DNA of 64,000 nucleotides from Gorsachius magnificus. Taxonomy: Eukaryota; Chordata; Aves; Pelecaniformes; Ardeidae. A program made the translations under genes and the position numbers. Location of the stretch: assembly GCA_034008185.1 (NCBI GenBank), contig CM067095.1:4882610-4946609 (forward strand), in the 5' to 3' direction. The first letter of the stretch is position 1; each line of letters opens with the position of its first letter. This document shows, in pieces, positions 13,963-27,800 of the stretch. The notes below the pieces were generated by a model, which saw only the letters and a list, made by a program, of their open reading frames with translations, had not been told where the DNA came from and made no database searches.

Positions 13963-13986
13963 ACAAAAATGTCCATACATTTTTGT
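13963..13986. repeat. Perfect 10-bp hairpin with 4-nt loop
   Basis: ACAAAAATGT (13963-13972) and ACATTTTTGT (13977-13986) are exact reverse complements around the loop CCAT. It lies only 17 bp from the preceding inverted repeat. No terminator, microRNA-length stem or gene is visible around it. Confidence 0.75.
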
Positions 13987-16900
13987 AAATTTTGGTAAAG
14001 CTATAGCATATATTTTCTTAGACTTGGTATATGCATAACCTTATTATTAAAAACCCTAATAGTCTCTCCAACTGTTAACCATGCACAACTCTACATGAAG
14101 GCAATGGGAAATTAGATTGTCCAAGAACTACATAATTTCACTCTAGATGTTAATTAAAACAAATCACCAAACCCACAGAGGTTTAAATCAATAAGAGAAT
14201 AAAAGTTCACATTTAGGTGGAATCAAAATCTAAAGCTAAGGCCACAATAAATCTCAATATTACTCTGCTGTGTTCACTGCTGTTGAGATCTACAAATTGT
14301 AATACCTTTTCTGGTGAAAGTCACAATCTAATATTCTTTTCATGAAAAGTTGTTTAAGAATATGACTGAGCTTTCACTAGGTCTCTGCAATTTACAGTTT
14401 TGAAGGGCAGATTTTAATTGTATGTGTGTCAATCATAAACCCATCCAATTGTCATGGAAACACTCAGTCATGCCAATGAAGAGTCAAATGATTAACTTGG
14501 CTGCTGGAACAAAAGTTTTATTGCTGCAATTTACTGAAACTGTCTGGTTTGCATTTATTAAGCTGAATGGAACCACAGTAATGGCCATGCTGCTGGACAC
14601 AGTTCTCTGCCAAGACTTTAAATGGATTTGATATTTAAATTCTCTGTAGAAAACATGCATTATTCTGATTGTAGTTAAGCTAGCAGGATGTTATAGCGTA
14701 TACTTCAATTCTGTGGGACTCTCATGTTTGTGTCCACCCTCAAACATGACTAATTGGGTTAATTGGGTCAATCGAGAATTTAAAGCAGAAGCAAGGCATA
14801 TGAGCCTTAATATACTGCTTTGACAGGTAAGTATTGTGATTCTTGTAATAGCAATTAATGTGATACCCCTAGATCTGTGACAGGTGATTTTCAAAGCAGT
14901 CACAATAGTGAGGTCATAATTGCTTTTCCAAATCTAGAAACCCACTTACTTGGCTACCATTCCTCAAAAATCCGCCTTGTGATCTGTAATTATGGCTGTC
15001 CTCGCAACGGGAGGCGTGCTGCCTCTGAGGCAGAGAGTGCTGCTAGCATTGCTTTGCAGACTGGCAGATGAAACAGAGGAACTCAGACCCAAGGTCACTG
15101 CGTTCTTTAGGTACCTAAATCCTCATTGACTGTTGAGGAGTTAGGACTAACTCATCTGAAGTAAAACAGAAAACCAAGTAACATAGAAAACTCACAGGAA
15201 GCCTATAAGCTTCCTTATAGTTCTTCCCAGATCTTCCTATATTCTTCTTTTTTCTACATCTTTCAGTTCTTAAATTACTGCCCTGAACTCCAGCCATTCT
15301 TCCCTTCTTACAAACCTATGCACATAGGTTGTGTCTCCTGTTTTGCTATCCATGCTTTGATTGGGTTATCCATTTTTTCATTAATATTATGAATAAATTA
15401 CAGAAGGAGCACATACTGTTTAGAAACTGAGCACATACTAGTCAGCAGCTGAAATTAAGAGAGGCACGTTCCTTATTTATTCACATTCATCATGCAGCAA
15501 ATACAAAAAAGCAGGCACGTTCCTTCCTGCACACCGATAGCAGAGTACGTGTCCGTCGTCCACAACGCCACTTGAACCTTCAAATCCTAAACCAATGTTA
15601 TAGCCCCTGAAAGAGAGCTCTGTAAAAACAGTGGTCTGCTATCAAAAGCTCACCCTTTTAATAGGCTGCACCTATTGACACTTTTCAAAGTAATTCAAAG
15701 CACAAAGGTCAGGAGGATGCTTTGGTCCTTAATATCTGTAATGACATAATCATGCAAATATTTAGACTAATTCCAACTGTGAGCTCAGTTTCAGGAGCTG
15801 GCTGTTGTAATGAGTATATATAATTAATATATTTAATTTATATGCATATGTAATCTGGATAGAACGGAGACACCACAAACACAGAATTCTAGCATTTCTT
15901 TTTACATCTTCATTTCTCAGCTGCACCTAAGTCCATACTTGTGAAAGACTAAGAAGAGGAATTTGAAGAATGTGCAGTAACATGGTGGCATCCACCCCGC
16001 TCCCAAAACATTAAGGAAAAGAAAGAAAACAGAATTATAGAGAAGACTGTATACAGTGGCAAACTGAATCTCCAGATTTCAGCTTTACTGAGCTGAAAGC
16101 ATGAAAAATATTAACTCTTTTTAACCTCTTTCTGTAATCTATCAGTCAGTTATGCCAGGAGCAAAAAGACCAAGTAAAGCGATCTGGCATCTTGCTACAT
16201 TCTGAACTGACAATTTGGACAGATAATTGTCTCAGAGAATTCTTTGTCACAGTCCTCTTCACAACCTGCACAGGCTGCTATCAGCAAAGTCAACTCTAAA
16301 GATTTAAATCCCTAAGAAAACTCAAAATACTGTCTGATGTCAAAAACCAAAGTATGCTAAATATACAAAAAACAGAAGACATTTTTTTAATTCCATTCAT
16401 CAGTAAGAACTTAATGAAACACCACCATTAACATCATAATGCAAGTATTTCACATTTATGGAGCTTTTTCAACTTGAGACTTCAATGTATTTTCCAAAGG
16501 AAGTGTAGTTATCACCAGTAATTGCTATTGGAGACACACCATAATGTATCCACGGTAAAATGCACAGCAAAACCTGGGATGAGAAATTTTTTTTTACTTT
16601 CATATCCATGTTCCTATTCTTTGATCACCATGCTGACTCCTAAGAATGGGATAGCTCAAAAGGGAACCGACAAAATGCCATTAAAATGCAAACCTGTAGA
16701 TAACAGTACGTATTTCCACATGCATTTATGATTTCCTGCACAACAAATTGGTGTGTTCAAATACCTTTGAAGTCATTTTCAGAGCCCCTGTGAAAATTTA
16801 GTAACTATAGTCCTCATTAACTGTAGTTTCAATGCAAGCGAGTGCCAAGAGACTGAAGCAGTAACCGGGGCCGCTGCATGCACTGGCTGAACAATGGAAC

Positions 16901-17369
16901 TGAATCTGAAGATTTCAACTTTTTCATTTTTAGCATAATTATGGCAGATAAATACACAGGCCTACACATATTAATAAGCATGCTTCAAATTATCATGGCA
17001 CTGCTGAAATCTTACATAATTTTAAAGACGAACAGGTTTTTTTTCATGCAGTTTCTATGTATCTTTAACTCAGCTATTTCACTTCAAGATATATAATATA
17101 CTTTTTAATTTATACACTAACTCCAATGATTTTTCATGTCCTAGAAATGAAATAAATCATATCAGCTCATTCTGCTGTAAAATTAGACAAACTTAATTGG
17201 CTCAAGAAGAATTAGACGGCAGAAACTATCCAGGATAAATCTGGAAAGCTGGGAAGCTAAGAGAAGGATGAAGATTTTGTTTATTGGAACAACATAACGG
17301 AGCAGCGTGTAACCCAATTACATACTTTATCCAGCACAGAAACAGGCACAGGTTGGGTTGTGGATGTTT
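13987..17369. other. Non-coding DNA; possible conserved stretch 14480-14720
   Basis: No gene is supported; frames are 72 codons or shorter and unrecognised. The stretch at about 14480-14720 has balanced composition, no repeats and homeobox-type motifs. An AT-rich alternating tract lies near 15815-15850. Confidence 0.5.
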
Positions 17370-17393
17370 GGGTTTTGGGATGGGGGGTGGGGG
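17370..17393 (+). other. Predicted G-quadruplex motif, plus strand
   Basis: Four G-tracts of three or more lie at 17370-17372, 17377-17379, 17382-17387 and 17389-17393, with loops of 4, 2 and 1 nt. A further GGG sits upstream at 17355-17357. This meets the canonical G3+N1-7 pattern. Whether it folds, and whether it matters, cannot be told from sequence. Confidence 0.8.
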
Positions 17394-20300
17394 AGCAGCA
17401 TTCCTTAAGGTTTTTTTTGGTCTGAGGTTTGACTATTTTTTTAAATAGACAGAGCAGTTTCAATTCTATCTTGAAAGCACACTGAAGCAGTAATAAAACT
17501 CACCATAGAGTGAACATATGAAGAATAATCTGGTGTGTTGTTCTTCACAGTTAAGTCAGGCACAGTATTTCCCCTCTCTTGATATACCACCAGTACTTCA
17601 TGTTATAAAACTATTTTGCAGTAAGTCTCAATAAAAATGACCCTTTTTTATGTGTGCATGTGCAATGTACATGATGGAAACAGCAGTGACAAACAGCTAC
17701 CCATGTACATGATCAGGACAGTTGTTACTAAAGGTAGGATCGGATACAGTCACTCAGTTACAGAAATGGAATGGAAAATAAAAGCAACCCAAACTGTCAA
17801 GCTGTATCTGAAACTGTGGGACTTTTAAAAATCACCCTTAAATGGAAATAATTAAACTCATTTTGGGGGGGTAGAGGCATACTTTTGCACGATTTAGAGA
17901 AAGGTGTCCCCAGGTGAATATCTCAACGTTTTATGTCTCCATTTCATTAAAGAGGATGCAGCTAAATCAAATGAGGTAAACTGGGTACAGTGTTCATCCT
18001 GAATCGTACCTAGTAATACAAGTTACCCAGTCATAACTTTGAAATTTCATTCCCCTGCCATAGCTCTACTAAGTTTTTACATCTACTGTAAAATTGCGTA
18101 ACCTTCACATTATTCCTTCTCTATGTGAATCTGCTCTTCTGCATCCAATTGAGACAGAAATCAGATCATTAGAAAAATCCACTTTATCCAGAAACACATG
18201 AACAAAGCTAAAAATGTCATTCTAAGCGCTGTGTTTTCCTTTCAGTTTATTATACCAATTTACTCAGAATCACTCACCATCAGCAGCCCCTGGACTTAAA
18301 TTTCTCTTTATTAATACTCATACTGCCCAGGACAATGGGTACTAGTGAAGATTCTCATTACTCAGAGAACTATTCCCCTTGGTACTTGAAATTTATAAAT
18401 AAATGTACAGACTGTCAAAATTTACTTCGAAGAACAAAGCTATGACAGTTAACATGCTTCATTAAATAATGAGAAAAGAATGGATGCAGAATTGCACGCT
18501 GTACTCACATCATTAGTCCTATTGGAGCTGGGAAAACTGGCCACATGAGTGCTACTGCCCTGAAGCCACGGTTTGGGGAGTGTGAAATTTCATGCTACAA
18601 TACCTAAAAATACGTAGAAGCTGGAACAAATTCAACATCAGTGCAAGTCTATTGAAGTATAAGACTGGCCTTAAATATTTCAGCTATTTCAGTACTCTGG
18701 ACTCCTGCTCTCCAAGAGTGGCCAATAGCTGATGCCAAGGAAAAGTACAGAGACACACTTAGAGTAGTACTTTCTCAGGATAATGTTACACACAGAAGGA
18801 ATGTAGGCTGCTATCCTGGATAACGAATCTAGATGTTCTACTACAGCAGAACATCCCAAATAGTACAGAACTGCATAGGAAGAGTTCTGTGAACTCCTTG
18901 AAACATGGTGCAGTACAGTGGTTTGCTGTCAGATCCCCGAATGCAGAATCTTTCAGTCAAAAGATCTCTTTTGCAAGGAAAGGCAGGGAATTATACAATC
19001 CACAATAGATTGCAAATTACAAATTTGGGGGACGCTTCTGAACACTTGAGCATGGAAGGTACTAGTTTTCTGCATATTTTCTCTACTGCATTATACTAGT
19101 TTTCTCATGGAGAAATTGGCAAAGTGGCTTTGGATTTATCCTTCCTCCATTCCACCACACCCCCACTGAGCCCAGAGCTCCCTTTTTTTCTTCTTAATCT
19201 TCTTCTCATTATTGTGTCATAAGCTCCCATGACAACCTGAGAAGCACAGAGCTTTCGAAGAGAAACTTGCACATTTTGGAGTATACTGTATTTTTAGTAA
19301 GCTAAACAGAGCTAAGCCATATGGTCCTACATTTTCATGTGATGTAATCTAAAACTACTTTCAATTTTTATTTATTTTTTACAAGCTAAGACAGTCCTAG
19401 TCTTTACAGTATTTTCCACTTCAGATGGGTCTTCTAAACCTGTCTGTTTTGCCTGCAACCAACTTTTGTTAATTTGTTCTGGATGTTCTCCAGGACAAGA
19501 AAGAAATTGGTGCACTGCAATTTCAGGCATCACCTGAGACTTTCATAAGGCAACAGAAACACAGTTCTAAACATATCCTTGCCTGCTGCACACTTCACCA
19601 TGAATGAAGCTAATCTAAGGTGCTCCCCTGTAATATGTCTCTGTATTGAACTGAGTTCTTCTGCTTCTGTAAATACAGAAGAAACAAGTTTAATTAAGCT
19701 GACACAGAGAGTTTGGATCGCAACTCCTAGCCTTCACGGTAACTTCAAAATATTAAACAGCTGGTTGTAAATCCCTGTCTCCAAGACATAAGTGCAGTAC
19801 TGGTCCATCAGCACTAGGCATCAGAGGTGCTACAAAAAAACCCAAACAACAAAAAGCCCCAATAAAATTCACCTACCACTTTCTAGTGCATTCAATTACA
19901 ATTTCAAATCCTCGTACCTATTTTTATAAACAAAATTACTGAAGAGACATTAAAAAAAAAAATCAAATCTTGATATCTGTGTGCTAAATCACTGTGTTTT
20001 CAAATATGTAATATATGTCCATCTTAGGCAGTGTCCAAGACATAGTGGTCCAAGCAGGTAAATGTTTGAGAACTATGAAATTCTGTCCCATTTTTGCCTG
20101 CCATTTAAAACTTCGTTTGCTAACTGTTTATTCTGACTCTCTAAAATTGGGATAATTCAGTCCTTGCAAAATCTTGTTTGATAGACAGTACTTTGAATAC
20201 TATTTAACCACTAGAATTGTCTAGTAGTGAATAAGCTAATGCTACAGAAATAGGCAGCAAAAGCCTAAAGCTTCATTTCACTTGTTTGGATTGTTTACTA

Positions 20301-23300
20301 GACAGATTTAATTTATACACCAGCAGGTTATTTTGCTGATCTCACTGCCTGTACTCTGGTTCTGCTCACAGATGAATCAATGATGTTCAAATCTTGTTAC
20401 CTGCCTCTGTGGCTTCAAAACATCTGGCTGTGCAAATTATTACTTTATCCCTTTTCATTTGGTAGGCTAGCTGTGTTATGCACAATATTGTCATAAAGAG
20501 ATATTATCTCCATGTCTAGCAATTCAATACACCTTATAATTAAGAATTATTTATTAAGATCTCTGTACCTGTCAAGCCATTAACCCCACACAACACAAAT
20601 GAAATTAGATCTGCCCTGTTAAGACAGAGTAGGATCAAGATTAAAAACTCTTGCAGCTAATCTTAAGGCTTCTCTTCTATGGCAGTCACTTAACATTTTT
20701 GGGGCAAACTGCCCTGAGGAATGTCAGCCTGTAAGAGCAAGCAACCTACCTTAGAAACTGGAAAAATGCCAAGCCCTTCTTTGGGTTAGTCCCTGAAATT
20801 GCTCCAGTTCTAGAGTCACCCAGTGGCGTATGGTAGTGGGCAGGACATCAGTGGGAGACATTGCCTGCTCTGGATAACACGTGCCCTCTCCTGGCAGATC
20901 CACACAGTATTTTAGGATGGCTGGTGCCTGTCTGGATGAAGAAAAACTAGTCCCTCTGCTAGCAATACCAATGCACATTACTAGAAGATTTTTATTATCA
21001 CTTTTCTATTAAATATTCGTGTACAATGAACTGTTCTTAATGCTGTAGAAAATACACTGAATATGTATACTCCAAATAACCTGGCATTTTTTAATAGGTC
21101 TGGAGTACATATGAGAAAATCATACGACAGCTAGGAGATATTAGTCTTAGTCATCAAAACATCCATTAGAGGATCAAGATAGAGGAAAAACAATGGAATA
21201 TAAAACCATGTCTTGGTTTTAATATTTTTAGTTAATGATGGGCATTATTCCATAGGGTTCATATCCCAACCCCCCATGCCGCTGAATAAGCAGAGTAAGA
21301 TTTTCTGTTATTTAATTCAGTATCCATTTAGCTCAACTGAATGACTGTCTCTGTAAAATGCTGCCACTCATGAGCAGACAGAAAAGCAAAAGCAGGTTAG
21401 GACAGAAGGGATGCTGTTTAATATTAAACACCATACGTTTAATTGATTAGGGCCTTGAAGTAGGTTCCACTAAGCAGCCCAGTAAATCTGGGTAGAGGTG
21501 CTTTGAAACTACCCTCCTTTAAGAAATGGACTTAGAGCGTCAGCAGAACTTGTGCTTTTTAACCTTGTAATTACAGCAGGCTTAGAGTAATTGCCTCACA
21601 ATATTTTATGGGACTCTTTATTTATGCAATTTAATTGTCCTCAGTAGTTTTCATGCTATTTCAACTTCCTTAAGTATTCAGGGAAACAATTTTTCCAACA
21701 GAATGTTTACAGAAATGCTAACACTAAGTAAAAATTAAAAATATATTTGGAAAGGCCAGTTCTGAACGATTAACAAATTACATAGGATGCATGAATCTTA
21801 TGGTTCATGTACCTCATCAAGTCCAGACCCGCTTGAATTCTGAATATTAAAAGTAGGCTGTGATTATGGAATAGAAACAGACAGATGTTAAGAAAAGAGA
21901 AATTGATACAGGTAAATAAGTGCTACCTGATATAAAAAGTAAATGCCCTGTCACTGCTAAGAAAGATCTAAGGTAAAGAGATCAAACTGACTTGTGAAAT
22001 ACTGGACTTTGAGACGATAATATAAAGACACCTCCTAGAAGAAATGAGGGAATGAAAGTCCTCAGACAAAGGACAGATGTGTTTATGTCTCCTTCTGATC
22101 AGCTGGATAAAATGCTTTTCAGTGCCAGAAATGGTGCAGTCCATTCTAATCTGATAACGAAGTCTTAATACCAAGAACTGATACCTTTGCTTGAGTCAGG
22201 AAGTAAGACATCGGCAGAACAACCGGTGCCTGGACTAACCAGGAAGGAGTGGCTTTGAGGTTTCTAAGGTTTCTCTGAAGATGAAAGCAAAGAGATCCAA
22301 GCAAAGATTTTTAAAGACCTCTACAAGTGGAAGTACAAGGGAAATGGGCAAAATCTGAAATACACATTTTAAGTATAACAGAAAAATGTGTCTATTTATT
22401 GGTTGAACCACTCTGCAATATTTTAAGACTATATTTTCTTCCTTCAGGTGCAGGAACAGTAAACAGGCACGACTTCTACCTGTCACAGTACCTTAATATT
22501 TCTTACACAATCTCAAGCATACTATACTCCCTCTTATGTCCCCTCTCTTGCATCCTTTCTGCATTCTCCCAAGGACGTTGTCCATCTTTGCACATTTCTC
22601 CATATGGAATTACAGCAAGTAAACATAAATGGGAAATTAATCCACTCCTGCAGAGGGACGTGTTGCTCCGAGATCAGCAGGACAAGAACGGGTTCCTGGC
22701 AGAAGCTGGAACACTGTTCACTCAACACACTGCAAGTACCACTGTTAACACACAATAATGCTTCATTATGAGCTTTTGAAGCGTTACTGCTTTTTCCAAT
22801 CAGCACAATTCTTGTCTGTGTTGCTTTTTTCTTCCCTTCACTTTCCATAGAGCACCAGAACTAACCCAGTAACATTTTGGTTACAGGAGATTTTTTTGTT
22901 CCAGACTGTTTTCAGGTTCTGTAGCACCCATCCCTTTCACCACATCACTAGAGGACTGCAATCCTTTCCCCAGTTTATTTTCCCCAAGGAAAAATGAAAA
23001 TGACAAAGCATTTCCTGCCTCATCTGCTCCCCATCGGTGCAGAGCTCCACAGCTAAAATGCTCATCAGAGCCAAAAGCTTGGGCATGATTGAACGTTAAA
23101 CAAGCTAAACATCAATTGTTTAGATCTATAGCCCCAGGAGACCAAGTCAATCACAAAAGACTAAAGTAAAATTAATTTGCCATTCGGAGCTGTCTATAAG
23201 ACATGCCTAGCCTGAAAAATATTAAAAAATAGTATTAACTAGATTGTGTGATTGCTTCCGTTGGACAAAATGGCTTAAAATTCCATCTTCCTAGTGGTCG

Positions 23301-24766
23301 TATATCCAGAACATCCCTTGCTCCATCCAGGCATTAAATCTAGGATTTCCACTCCCCACCCCCCTGCCACACCACTACTGACTTAGACGAACACTGAATA
23401 TACAGCATCTCAAACTGTACCAGATTTATGATATCTCTATAACTGGACTGACTATCTCTGGCATCTGTTTGGGAGGCACAGCATAAGGCAAGTTCATCAG
23501 TTCAAACCTCGCTTATAAATAGATGCTGCAGATGCATTTCAGAGCAGATATTGTAGACTCTTTATTTTCCATTCGAGAACTTTGCATCTTTTAGGTAATG
23601 CACATACATAAATACAGAGCATTAACATAACAGCTTAAGAGATGCAATCTGGTATATTTTAAGCTACACAAGAATTTGCAGTTTTATGACAGCATCAAAA
23701 TGGTTGTTAGATTCAGCTGCAGGTTAACACACAGAGCCCAATTTTCAGTTCTGTGATACGTTGGATGTTAAGTTCACGTGGCGTGTGGATCAAAAGGTAA
23801 ACTGTTAAGATGGAGTAACCACTGTCAGACAACATGCAGTGCGGCACAACCAGCAATCTTCCTGTTAGCAAAGTCGCTTGGGAAGGGTTCTGTGTCATTC
23901 ATGCCACAGGCATCCAGCTTTCAGCCACTCAGACAGGTCCCTACATCACAAACAACAAATTCGCTTCCCAAACCTGAATTGTCTCATAAAGTCCAGTCAT
24001 TCAGTATTGTAATTGTATTTCTGTGGCTTAGATTGTGGCAACAGGGAAAGAAGGAAGCAGGAAGAGGAGGCTAATTGTAAAAGGTAAAGTTCTCTTTTAT
24101 ACTGAAATCTTTTTGTTATGAATAATGGACCCAGAAAGCAAAACAACTATTGCTGCATCAGATAGGCCAAAAATGTAATTATTTGCTGAGGTCATTTAGT
24201 CTGTCAGTACTAAAAGATTTGAAAGCTTCTAATTTAGTTCTTCACAAAAGAAGCTCCCTGCTGTTAACAGCTTCACAATGAATTTTCAACATTTAACTTC
24301 AAATCAGAATCAGTACTGTAGCTTAATACTTCTTTCTCAGGTACTAAGTCAAACATGAAGCTCAAATTCTGGGCAGAAAGCATCACCAGCTATTTACAGT
24401 TTAGGCCATTTCTTTGCACAGATAATAAATCAGAATACGTATTTCAATCCAGCAACTGAAGTCTTATTACAGAAATATCTTAAATATTAGTTTATGCAGC
24501 CAGTGGATTTCTGCTCTAAACAACATCTACGTCAATCTAAATCAAGTATCCAACTGATATTATTTTAGGTGCCTTTTGCTTCTGTTGTAGTAGGTGTAAT
24601 GAGAACAGTGGCCACAATATTTAAAAAGAAAAAACAAACAAACCCACAGCTAAGTTTCTGCAGAATGCAATCAATCTGCTAACACCTGACACCTGATAGG
24701 TTCACAGTGTCCATAAAATGTATTACTATGTGTATGTGTTAGAAACATTCATATTCTTGGCTCCTT
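17394..24766. other. Non-coding DNA; no gene seen
   Basis: There is no supported gene. The longest frame, 22327-22758 plus (143 codons), begins with GTG rather than ATG, shows no recognisable domain and overlaps other frames on the opposite strand. The word ATGTACATGAT occurs twice within about 60 bp near 17665-17715. No CR1 end is recognised in this stretch. Confidence 0.6.
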
Positions 24767-24804
24767 ACTCTCCTATAAAACAGGAGAGTGGAATCGCTCT
24801 CCTG
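24767..24804. repeat. Overlapping alternative hairpins
   Basis: Three related blocks follow one another: ACTCTCCT (24767-24774), CAGGAGAG (24781-24788) and CTCTCCTG (24797-24804). The middle block can pair perfectly with either outer block, giving two mutually exclusive 8-bp stems. No gene or riboswitch context is present, and chance is a fair explanation. Confidence 0.7.
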
Positions 24805-27800
24805 AGATTCATAAACAGATTTTGATTTCATCCAGGAAAATCTCCATCCTTCTCTTTGCAACAGAAAGTTCTCTCACCTCAACCTGTTCTTTGCAGCCTC
24901 AATGTAACAGTGTGATTCATGGCTTTGTGGATAGCGCAGTAAGTTTACTTCACTAGACACACAAAAAACCCCAAACCCACAGCCAGTAACAGTTCCTGAG
25001 AGCTATTTACAGCTTGTAAGACAAAAGAAATTAAGAGACATTTATATTAAACAAGTGTATCTTTTCCTCCTTTCTTATGGGTTCCATAAAAGGTATTTTA
25101 TTTCACTCCATATATTCTATGCTTATGTATAATGCCAGTTCCATAAGCCCTGACTCAAAGAGAATAACTTCTACTAGCCAAAGAAATCAACCCTGCCTAT
25201 GGTCTGGGAGATTTGCCAAAGAAAAACAAGCTCCATGGTAAAGGTCATTAGGAATAAGAGACGTTCTTTACACTGTGCTGAGTACAGAGACTAATCCACT
25301 TCTTTTGGTAGGAAGCATGCAGGTAGGGGACGAGCAAGCATTAGTTCCAGACTCTTCCACTCCTGCTTTTCTAAGTATATTCAGGGAATCATCCATTTTG
25401 ACCTGCTTTTCTTTTGTTTTTGATGTCATGTGCTACAAACCCCAGCATTATGCTTACTAGGACGAATCTATTGTACTATGCTGGAAATCCTCTCTAATAG
25501 TGTGGGGGATGCGAGCAGTAAGGGCAGTAAGTCAGTTGGCTGCTGTTATCATCAATCAAGCATGAAGGCTCTGCTATTCTGCAGCCTGAATTCTTTATCT
25601 AACTGATTAGTCATACAGGCCAACTGTATTACAGTATTGCTTCCCAACTCCCATTACAGAACTCCTCCATTTGGAGTATTAAAAAAACAGCTGATGAGCT
25701 CAATGTTGTATGAAACATGCTTTGGAGAGGAAGGAGAGAAAGCACGCAAGCAGAGGACAAAGAGGAGGAGATACAATCCCCTTATCCCCACAAATCTTCA
25801 TGCAAAAGGAGAGAAAGCTCGCAAATCAATTGAATTTGCAACAAGAGGCCACCAAGACAAACACCAGAAAGCTATTTTAAGGTTCAGAGCGAATTAAATA
25901 TGCAACGAAATGAAGCATAGCAAAGAAGCAATCCTACTGGCAGAATTAGCATTTCTTTTCCTGTTTGTTAGACAACTGAGAAAGGCATTTCAGAAGAAGA
26001 GTATCAGTAACATAACTAGGTTGAATTTGCTTTTTGCTATGCTCGGGGAGGTTTTCTATTTCAATAGCCCTCCTAAGAAAAAGAAACAGACCCCTTAAAA
26101 ACATTCCCCTGTTATTTTCTCTATCACGTTCTGTACTGTTCCCCATAGAGACCTTATGTCAAAGGTGGCCTCTTTTGACTTCATAGAAAAGTTACTACTC
26201 AGCTATTTCTCCCATCCAAGAAAAAGAAAAACACCTTGCTCAAGAATCCGATTTCTGGACTGTAATCTATTTCACTCTTTTCCCATACACCCCTACACAT
26301 GCACGCATGCCTGCTTGCCAGTAAAGCATTAATTCAGGGACTCGACAAGAAGCGATCATATTTTAGCCCAGAATCACCCATCTTTCTGCCTCCCTGACCT
26401 ACACGAACCTATTTTATATGCTCATGCAGTTTCTACTGCATTTTTCTTCTGCTGCTGGAAGTGACACTTTGTTACAAAAACCTTTGAACATAACAAAGTC
26501 TGAGCATATCACAGCCAACAACTTAATCTAAAAGGATGAGCATTTACCATAATGATCTTCGCATTGTACAGCAGACAGGCACTAAAATCGGATGCTTTAC
26601 CCATAAATGTATACCTTTGGATAAATGCCTCTCATCTTCACCCTTACACCCTTGCCAAGTAATTTTTTTTTTATTTATTTATTTAGCATTAGATCCATCG
26701 TGTCTATAAGCAGAGGTACCTATCCAGAGATGTCTTTGTGTTTCCTTTTTTCCCAGCACCTGGCACCACTCCCCTGTTTTAGGGCTTTTGCACACCCTGG
26801 AAGTCCTAGCCGCTTCTCCATAAACAGCTGTACCCTAAGTGGCCCTCAAACAGCTTTTCTCTCCAGTGCAATGTATAGAGAGCCAGATATTATACACTAC
26901 AACAAGTGTCTCTTCTGCTGTTTAAAATATTCCATTCTTACCATACCTGCTGGTTTCAATATTCAGAAGTTAAAGCACTGCTGAGCAGGCACCCAGTGGG
27001 ATTTCAGAGCAGAATGTAAAGAGGAATTACTTAGGAAAAAAAAATCTGCAATGATGGAGTCCTGCAGTCAGAAAATGCTCCAGTTGCAAAGCCCTCTCCC
27101 ACCAAATGCTGAGGAGATGAGAGAAACAAGAAAAAACACAGACATCCCTGCCCTTCCATCCTGGTCAGCTAAACCTACAAAATACACGTTCACAGAATTG
27201 GCTGTAGAATGTGCCAGATAAATAAAGACAGATCCAAGTACAATCACTATCAATATGCAAGACAAATAAAACAAGCATGCTCTGTATGTGGATATTCTGT
27301 AGCAGACTGCTCTGCTGTCTTCTATCATGCATTGATACAGATAGAGACAATTGCAAAAAAAAGGAATTTTATTCTTTATAAAGGAGCTGACTTTTCTTCA
27401 GTTTAATATGCATCCACAGAGACCTAAGCACAACTGTCATCACAGCTAGATTTTTTTCTAGCGAGTTTCTTGGGAAAGGACTGATTTAATTTTCTTCATT
27501 TGTACTGTGCCAAGCACAGTATGGTCTTAGTCCCAACTGAGGTCTCCAGGCACTGTCACAACGTAGTCACCATACGAGCAAGTTGATGTGCTCAATGCAA
27601 AATTCCTCAGATTTAGTAGGCAGCATGAAAGATGCAAGGATAAAGCACTGCAACAGTGGGAAGCATAACTTGCTTGTACTCTTATAATGAAGCTGCTTAC
27701 TCCTCCATTCTCTCTCCTGCTTCTGTTACTACCTCTACCTTGGGATACAGTTTACATTTATTATTTGTTCCAAAAGGTGCTTAGCTTACGCAGGAATAGC

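Noticed and set aside
22327..22758. 143-codon plus-strand open frame
   Set aside because: It starts with GTG, has no recognised domain or coding signature, and overlaps open frames on the minus strand. About 140 codons is within chance for 64 kb.
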